DNA from: Craspedostauros australis
Taxonomy: Eukaryota; Bacillariophyta; Bacillariophyceae; Mastogloiales; Achnanthaceae
DNA: 64,000 nucleotides
Assembly: GCA_026770025.1 (NCBI GenBank)
Contig: JAMXDE010000016.1
Coordinates: 558,001-622,000, forward strand
Direction: 5' to 3'
Made by a program: the position numbers and the translations under genes
Shown here: one piece after another, positions 44,974 to 54,900 of the stretch
Layout of the letters: each line of letters begins with the position of its first letter
How positions within the stretch are numbered: the stretch's first letter is position 1
Notes under the pieces: model-generated
The model's database searches: none
Seen by the model: the letters and a program-made list of their open reading frames with translations, nothing else
What the model was told of the DNA's origin: nothing

Positions 44974-47805
44974 TCAGTCAATGGTTCGAATATCCCCCTG
45001 CGACGTCTTGCTCTGCAGTGTCTGCTTGCTGTTGCTTGCCGCCGGCTTCGGGGATTGCTTGCCGGCGGGTGCATCGCTGTCCTTGTTGTCGAAGGTGAAT
45101 CCAACGAACGTGTCCTCATGCAGCTCTTCCAATTCAGCCTCTTCGGCTGCGTCGCGGCCCTTGTCGTCCGTCTCCACCGGCATGCGCGTGAACGTGTTGT
45201 CGAAGTTAGCGGTTGCGGCATCCAGGTCACCGACATGAGAAACGGCCTTGTCGTGCCACTGCAGCGATGCAGTGTCCTGACCTGACTCCGAGGCTGCGTC
45301 TGGCGGCGTCCACCCTTCGCATGGCCGGATGGGTGCCTCCACACGCCGACCGTACAGGGCCCTCCAGCTGATGCTGCGGAAGAACTCGTGCTCCATGGCA
45401 GTTCGGATGCCAGTGACGCCCAACCTGCGTCTTGGGTTTCGTTCCAAGAGCGCGCTGACGCAACCGGCAGCATGAGCCGTGAAGAAGGAAGGGATGTCGA
45501 GCGGTGCGCTCTTCAATCTCCGGAACAGCTTTGCACGATCCGTGGTGTACCACGGTGGCAGTCCCGTCATCATTTCATAGAGCAGCATGCCAAGACCCCA
45601 GTAGTCGACGCAGAAGCCATGTCCTTGCTGGCTCAGCACTTCGGGTGCCATGTACTCGGGCGTTCCGCACATGGACGCGGCACCCTCGCAGGGATGCTTG
45701 ATGCCTGCCTTGGCAAGGCCGAAGTCACCGAGCTTGACGTGTCCGTCGGCATCGAGCAGGACGTTCTCTGGTTTCAGGTCGCGGTAAATGATGCCCCGTT
45801 TGTGAAGGTGACCGATGGCCAACAGGAGCTCCGCCGCGTAAAAGCGTGCGACGCGTTCTGGAAATCGACGGAATCGCGAGAGGTGGAAGAAGAGCTCTCC
45901 ACCCGGGCAGTAGTCAAGCACCAAATACAGTTTGTCGGGGGATTGGAATGCGTAATGCAGCTTCATGATGAAGGGATGGTTGACGACCGAAAGGACCTTG
46001 CGTTCCGTGCGCGTCCTTTCGATCTGCCGCCTCTTGACAAGATGCGCCTTTCGTAATATCTTCATGGCGAACAATGCTCCGCGTTCTTTGCCCTTTCGTT
46101 TTTGCACCAAGACCACCTGTAACAGCAATCGAAGGAATTCAGATGGTGCATTGGAGTGTTTTTGTGGTCGTTGACAACGATGTTGCGTGATGATATGATT
46201 GAAGTTGGGAAAAATAGAGATGTGAGCATACCAATCCTGCAGCGTGCTGCACAGCACAAACACTCGCAGCAACGGCATCATGACACAATGACATCGACGT
46301 ACCTTTCCGAAGGATCCCTTTCCAAGAACCCGCAGCAAGGGAAGGAACATTTGTACGTTCGGCTTTTCTTCCGCCGGTAGTTTCTGCTCCTCTGTCGAAG
46401 CATCCCAATTGAGATCATCCGGCGATTGCTGCGTGCCGGACGCAGCATGTTGATTTGATGCTTCGGGCGTCGCCGTGACAAGATGCACCTTTTGCTGTGG
46501 CTGCGATAAGGTTTGTGGTGTTGTGAATGGAGGAATTTGCTGCGCCAGTTCGTGCTGTTGGATAACATGTTCTGGGATTGCTGTTGATGATGCGGATGGA
46601 GTTTGTGGGTATGGATACGCTGCAGCAGAGGCATGGCTCGCCGTTGTTCCATCGGGACCAACCATGACCGGTGTTGCGCCTGGCGCTGCTGCAATCGCTG
46701 CAGCATAGACGGCATGCTGTGGGCCAGCCGCGGCGGCATCGATTTCTTCGTCCGAATCATCGTCTTCATCTTCGTCCCATCTGGTCTCCCATTCATTGAC
46801 GTTGCCACCCTTCTGCTGCTGGTTGTTGGTGTTGTTGGCGCCGGTGGCCTTTTGCATGGCCGATGTAAGTGATAGATTTCGCATGGAATTGATGAGCGCG
46901 GCTCCACGGTGCGTACCATTGCGCAAGCTCGCCAACATCTTGCGTCCGCTTCCGGTGGGTTGCTGCTTTTGTTGCTGTGCTGTGGGTGAGCTCACTTGCT
47001 GACCATCCTGGTGTGGCGGGTATGACACAGCATTCTGGGTGCCGTTTGCGTAGGCGTGCTGTGCTGCTTGGGCATGATACTGCTGATTCTGCTGCATCTG
47101 TTGTTGATAATACGGGTCTCCCATGGCGGCAGCATGTTGCTGCTGTTGCTGCATGTGGTACATGTTCTGATGTTGCTGTTGTTGAAAATGGAGCTGGTGT
47201 TGTTGCTCTGGCGTGATTTGCATGTGCATGGGCATTTGTCCCTGCATTGCTGCTGCCGGCTGTTGCTGGTGTGGCAAATGCGGCTGATAACCGGGATACG
47301 GCTGGGTCGGCGGTGCACCGTTGGCATGGTAAGACGGATGACCCTCAACGTAGGGCATTTCACCCGCACCAGCTGACGCGATGGCCGATTCTCTGGCGCC
47401 AAAGCTGTCATATTGCTGCAGCTGCGGCGGATGCTTCTTGTGATTCTGATGACGACCGGAAGCAGCACCGGAGTCTGGCTTTGCATGGGAGTTTGAATTG
47501 CCATGAGGACCCCTGGCCTTCTGAAAGACCGCACCCAACATCTTTCCTGCGGCACCTGCTCCATGGCGGTGCGTGTGATTGTGACCATTCGCAGCATCGT
47601 TCCCGCCGTTGCTCATGCCGTTCCCTTGTGCGTTGCCTTTGCCTCTATCGTTGCCGTTCTGATTGCGCTTTGTGGAAGACGAAGCCTTGGAAGCGTGGTG
47701 CGTTGGAGGATTCGTGGAAGATGGCGGAGCCCGTGCCTGGTGCTCGAACTCATCATCCTCTGAGATGCCGCCTCCGTTTGCCGGAAGTGATGCCTCCTGA
47801 CCCAT
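44974..47805 (-). CDS. AGC-family Ser/Thr kinase, N-myristoylatable
   Basis: Exons 46303-47805 and 44974-46116 on the minus strand give 881 residues; the intron is 46117-46302 (GTACGT...ACAG, phase 0). The N-terminus MGQEASLPAN has glycine 2 and serine 6, fitting N-myristoylation. Residues ~30-490 are low-complexity: Gln-rich, with Met/His/Gln repeats. The kinase domain starts with LRVLGKGSFGK (ends at 501) and continues VVLVQKRKGKERG, with catalytic lysine K520 (AMKILRK). Further hallmarks are RDLKPENVLL (D614), GDFGLAK (D632) and the activation-loop block SMCGTPEYMAPE. The AGC C-terminal extension ends in a hydrophobic motif HEDTFVGFTFD, with a likely phospho-Thr. The overall pattern matches AKT/S6K/PKC-type kinases; the exact subfamily is unsure. 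The C-terminus has a Lys/Ser-rich tail after the motif. Confidence 0.9.
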   Translation of the reverse strand: MGQEASLPANGGGISEDDEFEHQARAPPSSTNPPTHHASKASSSTKRNQNGNDRGKGNAQGNGMSNGGNDAANGHNHTHRHGAGAAGKMLGAVFQKARGPHGNSNSHAKPDSGAASGRHQNHKKHPPQLQQYDSFGARESAIASAGAGEMPYVEGHPSYHANGAPPTQPYPGYQPHLPHQQQPAAAMQGQMPMHMQITPEQQHQLHFQQQQHQNMYHMQQQQQHAAAMGDPYYQQQMQQNQQYHAQAAQHAYANGTQNAVSYPPHQDGQQVSSPTAQQQKQQPTGSGRKMLASLRNGTHRGAALINSMRNLSLTSAMQKATGANNTNNQQQKGGNVNEWETRWDEDEDDDSDEEIDAAAAGPQHAVYAAAIAAAPGATPVMVGPDGTTASHASAAAYPYPQTPSASSTAIPEHVIQQHELAQQIPPFTTPQTLSQPQQKVHLVTATPEASNQHAASGTQQSPDDLNWDASTEEQKLPAEEKPNVQMFLPLLRVLGKGSFGKVRRCHCVMMPLLRVFVLCSTLQDWYAHISIFPNFNHIITQHRCQRPQKHSNAPSEFLRLLLQVVLVQKRKGKERGALFAMKILRKAHLVKRRQIERTRTERKVLSVVNHPFIMKLHYAFQSPDKLYLVLDYCPGGELFFHLSRFRRFPERVARFYAAELLLAIGHLHKRGIIYRDLKPENVLLDADGHVKLGDFGLAKAGIKHPCEGAASMCGTPEYMAPEVLSQQGHGFCVDYWGLGMLLYEMMTGLPPWYTTDRAKLFRRLKSAPLDIPSFFTAHAAGCVSALLERNPRRRLGVTGIRTAMEHEFFRSISWRALYGRRVEAPIRPCEGWTPPDAASESGQDTASLQWHDKAVSHVGDLDAATANFDNTFTRMPVETDDKGRDAAEEAELEELHEDTFVGFTFDNKDSDAPAGKQSPKPAASNSKQTLQSKTSQGDIRTID

Positions 47806-50030
47806 GATGATGTTTGCTTCACGAACTCAGACGTCCAATAGTTGGCCAATGGATGAATTGGTGGATGGTTGGGTTGTAGGATGGAGGCGTTGATGTTCCC
47901 AACGAAATGCTGGCTTGTCTATACTTGCGCCTGTATGAATGAAGTGGAATGATGGCTTCCGTCTGCCTACCTGTCCTCTTCGCTTTCACCGTCTTCTTCC
48001 TCCACGAATGTATCTGGATTGGAACGGGTTCGAAGTGTGCGCTGTCGGTGATGGCGTCACACGATTCCTTGAATCGCACGGAAAGGATGCCGTGCTTGCA
48101 CTTGCACCGAGGATGTCGTTGTTGAGGACTGCAGCGTCGCGTGGGAGCCTCGGTCCAATTCTTTCCAGTTGCTTGTGCCTGCACTTGTACTTGCAGTGCT
48201 CCTTGCTGATGAGTCTCCTCCAAGAATGAAACAATGGTGGTCGTATTTGGGGAATCGCGATTGTGCTGACTTCTGGAACGTTCTGACTTTCACCAGAAAT
48301 GGACAGGCCAAAGACGACGCACTTGTGCTGGTGTAGCTCGTGCTGGTTGGATTCCTTGTGTGTGGGTGGGGACTCGGATGGCGGTCGTATAGTACTTACA
48401 CCAAGAATAGTCACACGAGCAGTAGCATCAATTGCGACTGACAGCTGCAACACCAACCGTATTGGCAAACCCAATCGACGACCTGATTACGAGAATGGCG
48501 GGATGGAGCAGCGATACTTCATGTGCTCGTGACGAGCGTGCACCAGGGTTGATCGATTGAGCGCTTTCGTCGTACTATGCGAGTGCTCGAGTGCCCGAGT
48601 GGAACAGAGTATAGCAGTAGAGCAGATTACTCTTTGTTCCTCTGCGTTGCCTTCTTTGCGCACTGTCCTTTTCTGATTGTTGGTATTGCCGTGGGACTCG
48701 GTGATGGTGCGAGATCAATTCTCCAAAGCCGCTAACGACCACCTTCCTCTCCTTGATGATGCCAGTCTGCAAACACTGGCTCTGCTCTCTCCGCACTCTT
48801 TTGCTTCACTCTTTGCCTCGCTCCGATCTTGTCGTTCCAAGCATCGCTCAATGGTGGTGGCGGTAGTCGTGCGCTCTGCGATCGTTGATGATCGCCGCAG
48901 TCTTGTTTTCCTTCATCGTGCACTCCGCATTGCGCGCTGCTCCTTGTTGCACACGTTGCCACGCGCATTACGTCACGTCGGGCGAAGTTGAACGGACGAG
49001 TTCCAACTGCTCCAACCGCCACAAGCAAACGCATCACAACCACGAACGCAGGCAAGTCCGAAATTACCACCACGAGACGGATTCAGTATGTAGGTCGTAC
49101 TAGTCACATGGATGCAATTGGGCATTCAAAACAGCCAACAATTATCATTCCGGCATCATGTGACATCGGAACTGCCAATCAAACTGGATCGAAGGCATGT
49201 CGTCAAGCTCAAACGGTTTGAATTGCAACCAATCGATGTCTCCTGTATCATATTACAAACCGTGTTTGCACGCGCCTGCCACGAGACTGCAACGAACACC
49301 AGGTCATCTCAAGAAATCATGTTTGCGTGCTTTGTGGAAGTTTCCTCAGCCCCCATTCGTGCAAGTTGAACTCACACGAACTCGTGCGGAATTGAGAAAC
49401 CTTCACAAATTGTGACCACCGCGTCGTTCTTCTTCTTCTTTTTCCCCTTGTTGTTGTTGGTGTTTCTGGAGGGCGCAAGGACTGGATCATGTCTCTGGAA
49501 TGGTGGATACTTGCGCCCACCATTGGTATCGAATACGACCGAATCCACCACTCAACTCCATTCATGCATTGGTGTTTCAACCTGACGCCGACTTCTCCGT
49601 ACGGAGAATAGTCGTCCAGAGTACTGTAACATTCTATTCTATAATACTGTATTCGAAACCTCATCATTATTGGCACCGAAAGGTGAGCTCGCTGAGGTGG
49701 GCTTTTCGCCAGGGAAACGATGAAGCGGCATGCACCTCCTCATGCAACATCATGCATCTTTGGATGGCCACTGGTTGGCAACTTCACGTGCGCGTACAAG
49801 TTGGAGTGCATGGGTACCAGCTGGGGTGTCCGATCCGCAGCAATGCAATTTCAGTCCGAGGCAAGCCAACCAACCAGTGCAGAAGCATCATGGAAAGCTT
49901 GCCAGAGGAAGGCCGCATTCCGCGATCGCAGAACGCGTTGGTGGGCCCGTTTTTCTCCGAGCATCCCAAATGCATGCTCGATTCGTCCTCATCCTTCTGC
50001 ACAACGCCGATCAACTTCTTGGCGCTGTCG
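47806..50030. other. Intergenic region up to the retrotransposon insertion
   Basis: It contains the upstream region of the AGC kinase and the 5' flank of the copia element. A cluster of overlapping open frames around 49500-50030 on both strands shows no recognised motif. The copia element is inserted at 50031-50034 (ATGG). Nothing else identified. Confidence 0.45.
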
Positions 50031-50034
50031 ATGG
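50031..50034. repeat. Target-site duplication ATGG (left copy)
   Basis: ATGG directly precedes the 5' LTR and directly follows the 3' LTR at 56671-56674. Copia integrases usually leave 5-bp duplications; here only 4 bp match exactly. Confidence 0.7.
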
Positions 50035-50325
50035 AGAACGAGTTTTGGGATCATACGGGTCGTACCGTCTGTCAGTCGACCGTTGCGGTCATCTGGTCTT
50101 GTGCAATGACTCCTACGCGCCAACGGTGTAGCAGTTTCGTACGTGAGCATGTGTCAGCAACAGAATCCTGTCAGAGCAGGAGAGAACACACAGTTTCGAG
50201 GACCACAGCTCGAAACAGCAACAACAACAACAACAGCCACTAACGCTAGATAGGATCGTCTTCTGTGTGTCTTGAGGTCTCTCCTTTGCAGCACTTACCA
50301 GCTTGCAAGCATCAGAATTCATTCT
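50035..50325 (+). repeat. 5' LTR of the copia element
   Basis: Identical to 56380-56670 as far as I can read, with a constant offset of 6345, so no indels. It holds an internal CAACAACAACAACAACAG tract. The outermost bases AGAA and TTCT form a short inverted repeat. It is preceded by ATGG at 50031-50034. Confidence 0.93.
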
Positions 50326-50493
50326 GTTTATCATTTCCCTGCTGTGCTACACGCAGACAGACGAGGAGACGGGAACGGCGCGCAGCTACGAACGCCGAGC
50401 ATCCCGAAAACACCGAGAGAGGGACGTTGGTGTTGATCAACCAACGGATCGAGCGAGCAGGTTGGCAGCATCCAACATCGCTCCACCAACAAG

Positions 50494-51933
50494 ATGGCGG
50501 TCATCTCGTTACAGACGATGTTCGAGTGGTGCGGCCTGAGCGTCCCTGCAGTCAGAGACGCAGTCAAGGACACCTTCGCCCCTGATCCACTGGGAATGGC
50601 AACCATGAGAGGCGAGACGGCGAAGACCATCGACGACGCCTGCGATGCACTTGCGAAAGGAGACAACGCCATCCTCATCAACAGGGCCATCAGGAAGAGG
50701 CTGACATTGCTGGTGCACTGGGTCGATGACCAACACAGGATCCGACAAGAGTTCGCCTTTGCAGAAGGTACCAGCCAAGCCACATTCCTCAACAGCATCG
50801 CGGATGCAATGGACCGCATCGAGCAGCGCAAGAATCGACGCACAAAGGGCGACAGATTGATCGGGAAGCCATTCGGCATCCTGTTGAAGTCGTCGCTCGA
50901 GTGGAAGCGCTGGGGCGATGGACTGGACAGCATCCTGCGGTCCATCATCGGTATGCGAGGCATCCCTGTCTGGTATGTCATACGATCGGAACCAGCTGAT
51001 GCATGGGACCCCAACCTCACATGGGAGGAGAACGCGGTGGCACTGGCACCTCACACCGGTGAGGAGTTCATTCAGGATGCCGCAACCGTGCATCAAGTCA
51101 TCCTGCAGAACATGGCGCCAGACTCGGACGCCTACACCTACATCCGGTCCACCATCCGCGAGCGCAATGGCCGCAAGGACTTCCTGGCACTGCAGGCCCA
51201 CTACGACAGCAAGGCCAGCCGCGACGCGCAAGCGTCCACAGCCAAGAAGACCATCGCGACCATGCGTTACCAGAGCGAGAGGAACTTCTCCTTCGAGAAG
51301 TTCTCCTCCCAGCTGCAGCGAGCTGTGGACGCCCTTGAAGAGTGCGACATCCCCATGCACAACCAAGACATTGTGGATGCCATCTTCGGATCCATCCTGG
51401 CACCGGGCATGCAGCCATTCAAGATCGCCCTCAAGCTCTCATACGGCAAAGCGGTCCCTGATTACAAGGAGGTGCTTCTCCGTTTCGCAAAAGAGATCCC
51501 AGAGCAGTCCACGACGGTGAAGAGCTCCCGCTACGTGTCTGAAACGACATCCACCGGTCGCTACACAGCCGAAGGTCCTGCTCCCGCTGTAGGAGCCATC
51601 ACAACTGACGGTTCCATCTACATTGGGAAGTACGACCGCAGCCAATGGTTCAGCGATGAGGTCAAGCCATATCATGCCGAGATCCTGAAGGCCAGACCCC
51701 CAAGACAGCGTGGCAAGAGGCCAGGCGGCACCAAATCACCATCCAAACGCCAGGTCAAGAAGCTCAAACGACAGATCAGCCAGCTCAAGACGTCGAGCGA
51801 GGAGCAGAGCAAGCGTGAGCAAGACCTGTTGCAGACAGTCGACCAGCTCACCAAGAAGTCCCAAGGACGCAACAACCAAGCTGGCAACTCATTCGGTGGC
51901 AGAGACTCAAAGAGGAGCGGCTCCGGCAACTGA
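50494..51933 (+). CDS. gag: Gag of the copia element
   Basis: 479-residue structural protein that would form the virus-like particle. The first half contains DDACDALAKGDNAILINRAI and a region around SLEWKRWGDGLDSILRSII. The second half has the typical Gag-like helical run (FEKFSSQLQRAVDALEEC) and ends in a Lys/Arg-rich, then Gln/Lys coiled segment (KRQVKKLKRQISQLKT). No C-x2-C-x4-H-x4-C zinc knuckle is present in this frame. The stop is UGA at 51931-51933 and the same frame stays open into Pol. Confidence 0.87.
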   Translation: MAVISLQTMFEWCGLSVPAVRDAVKDTFAPDPLGMATMRGETAKTIDDACDALAKGDNAILINRAIRKRLTLLVHWVDDQHRIRQEFAFAEGTSQATFLNSIADAMDRIEQRKNRRTKGDRLIGKPFGILLKSSLEWKRWGDGLDSILRSIIGMRGIPVWYVIRSEPADAWDPNLTWEENAVALAPHTGEEFIQDAATVHQVILQNMAPDSDAYTYIRSTIRERNGRKDFLALQAHYDSKASRDAQASTAKKTIATMRYQSERNFSFEKFSSQLQRAVDALEECDIPMHNQDIVDAIFGSILAPGMQPFKIALKLSYGKAVPDYKEVLLRFAKEIPEQSTTVKSSRYVSETTSTGRYTAEGPAPAVGAITTDGSIYIGKYDRSQWFSDEVKPYHAEILKARPPRQRGKRPGGTKSPSKRQVKKLKRQISQLKTSSEEQSKREQDLLQTVDQLTKKSQGRNNQAGNSFGGRDSKRSGSGN

Positions 51934-54900
51934 CATTTGTGGCGTGATTGGTGGATGGCCATAGTGAGCGGCAGTTGGATTAACAGTCTGATAGCACTCA
52001 TTATATCATCAAACCAGTCTCGCGCGTACAAACTACAGGTTGCTGCGATTCAGTCCTCTGTTCGCACCAGGAGGATCGGGACGGTGTCTGCGCAGAACAC
52101 GCACGACGCCAGAGGCGTCCAGGCAAGGATGGAGATGGATTCACATGCGGATACGATCGTCGCTGGCAAACAGACTGTTGTGCTTCAATACACAGACAGG
52201 TGCTGCGATGTATCACCGTATACGGAGTCATACTCGCCCATCACGGATGTCCCCATCGTCACCGCAGCGACTGGATACACTTCCGCGAATGGAAGACGAT
52301 ACATCCTTGTCATGCATGAAGCACTGTACATGCCAGACCTTGACCATACATTGGTGAACCCGAATCAGCTGCGCCATCATGGTGTGACTGTGCAGGACAA
52401 CCCATATGGGGGGCAACCCATGGTGATAGCGCAGGACGAAGGCCGCTTCACCGCGTGCCTCAAGTCCGATGGCACCACCATCTACCTTGACACCTGGCGC
52501 CCGTCCACCTCCGACCTGCAGCAGCTCCCGCACGTGTATCTGTCATCCGACGCACCATGGGAACCGGCAAAAGTGCAATTCCCTCAAACACCGTATCACG
52601 AACAGGAGCAAATCGAGCTGAGGAACGCCAAGGCTGTCCACGTGCATCCAGGGGACTCCGAGGCGCACAGCCACGCCATTCACGATATCCATGCCTTCGA
52701 CACCAGGCTCATCCAGTCAGTACAAGTCAGCGCCAAGGACATCGAGCTGCCAATCAAGACGGCCACACAGACCGACGAAGCAACGATTCCACAGGAGAGT
52801 CCAATCACAGAAGCCGAGATACGACCTCCCAGGTCCTTCTTGTCGCCTGATCGCCACTCACGGACGACGCCTGAAGAGCTCAGCGAGCGGTGGGGCCTCA
52901 GCATTGCTCAGGCCAGACTCACGCTCAACGCCACCACCAGGCATTTGGTCCGCTCTGCGCTCATGCCCTTGGCACGCAGATACAGAGCTGATCGCATGTA
53001 CCTTCCCAAGCGTATCCACGGCACCATGGCCACCGACACGATGCATGCGCGATGTACTGACATCCATGGGCGCAAATACTCCCAGATCTTTGCCAACAAG
53101 CAGTTCTTCGTCGAGGCGTACCACCTCGATTGCAAGTCGGAGGCACCTGACGCATTGGAGGCATTCGTACGCGAGTACGGTGCACCTGATCTGCTGATTG
53201 CCGACGGCGCTCCGGAGCAGGTTGGACGCAACAGCAAGTTCCAGGCGAAAGCACGTCGGTACCGCATCCAGACACAAGTCTCGGAAGTCGGCCGGCACAA
53301 GCAGAACCCCGCTGAGGGCGTCATCCGCGAGTTGCGAAGGAAGTGGTACCGCACCATGTTTCGGTCCAACTGCCCGCGGCGTGTCTGGAGCTATGGGTTG
53401 ACGTACATTGCCCGTATCATGCAGCGCACGGCCAGCAATGCTGGTGGGTTGGGCGGGAGGACGCCGATTGAGCACCTGACAGGTGAGACCCCGGACATCT
53501 CCGAGTACCTGGATTTTGCATTCTACGATCGTGTCTGGTTCAAGCCGGATGCGGGGTTGGGCGAGATCCAGCTCGGGCGTTTCCTTGGAGTTGCTGATAC
53601 CACCGGGAGCTTGATGTCATATTGGGTGCTTCCAGCCTCCGGCGTTCCTGTCGCACGGACGACTGTGCAGCGGGTTACGGAGCTGGAGAAGGGCATTGAC
53701 GAGCACAAGGCCCGTTTTCGGACCTTCGACGACGCGATATCCGCTCGCTTCAAGGAGGAGCGATTGGCAGTCGTCGGCGGCAAGCCTGCGCTGTCTGCCT
53801 GGGCCGAGCTGGTGGAGGACGACCCGGATTTTGCTGAAGAGTTTGGGCGCACGTTCGACAATCATGCCGTGCCCCATGCGGATGATTCCTTCTCTCCTGA
53901 CGAGTTCGACGGATACACCGACATGGAGTTATCCATCGATCGCGGGGGGGATTATCCTGAATTCGCGAAGGTGACAAAGCGGCTACGGGACAAGGATGGA
54001 AAGCCCATCGGCACTGCGTCTGACAATCCCATCACGGACACAAGGATGTACGAGGTGGAGTTTGCGGACGGCCACAAGCAGTCCATGGTGGCAAATGTCA
54101 TCGCTGAGAACTTGTTCGCACAGGTCGACTCTGAAGGGTATCGACACGTCCTGCTGGACGCGATACTCGATCACAGGGCCGATGAGAGCGCCATCAAGCA
54201 GCAGGATGCATTTGTGACATCCAGCAACGGGGTTCGACGCCGACGAGAGACGACGGTGGGCTGGGAGATGCTCGTACAATGGAAGGACGGAAGCACCACA
54301 TGGAATGCCATGAAAGACATGAAGGATTCATATCCGGTGCAACTCGCAGAGTATGCCACCCAGAACCGCATCGCTGGAGAGCCAGCCTTTGCGTGGTGGA
54401 TTCCGTTCGTCCTCAAGAAACGGGACCGCATCATATCCAAGACCAAGTCCAAGTACTGGTCCAGGACGCACAAGTACGGGGTCAGGGTTCCCAAGACGGT
54501 GAACGAAGCCAGGGCGATTGATCGGGAGAACGGAAATACTCTCTGGTGGGATTCGATCCTGAAGGAGATGAAGAACGTTCGACCAGCATTCGAGGCATTC
54601 GAAGGCAACGAGTCGGAGCTACCGAAGGGATACCAGCAGATCGAGTGTCATTTGATATTCGACGTGAAGCTGGGCGAGAACTTCCGACGGAAAGCAAGGC
54701 TCGTAGCTGGGGGACACAAGACCACAACACCATCATCCATCACATATTCGTCGGTGGTATCCAGGGACTCAGTGCGGATCGCGCTGACCATCGCCGCGAT
54801 GAACGACCTGGAGGTGCTGGCATGTGACATCCAGAATGCATACCTGACAGCAGACTGCCGAGAGAAGGTCTGGACCAGGGCAGGACCGGAGTTTGCTGCT

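Noticed and set aside
49500..50243. 247-codon frame running into the 5' LTR
   Set aside because: Ends in LTR sequence that also reads open in the 3' LTR; the frame is a by-product of the insertion and shows no family motif.
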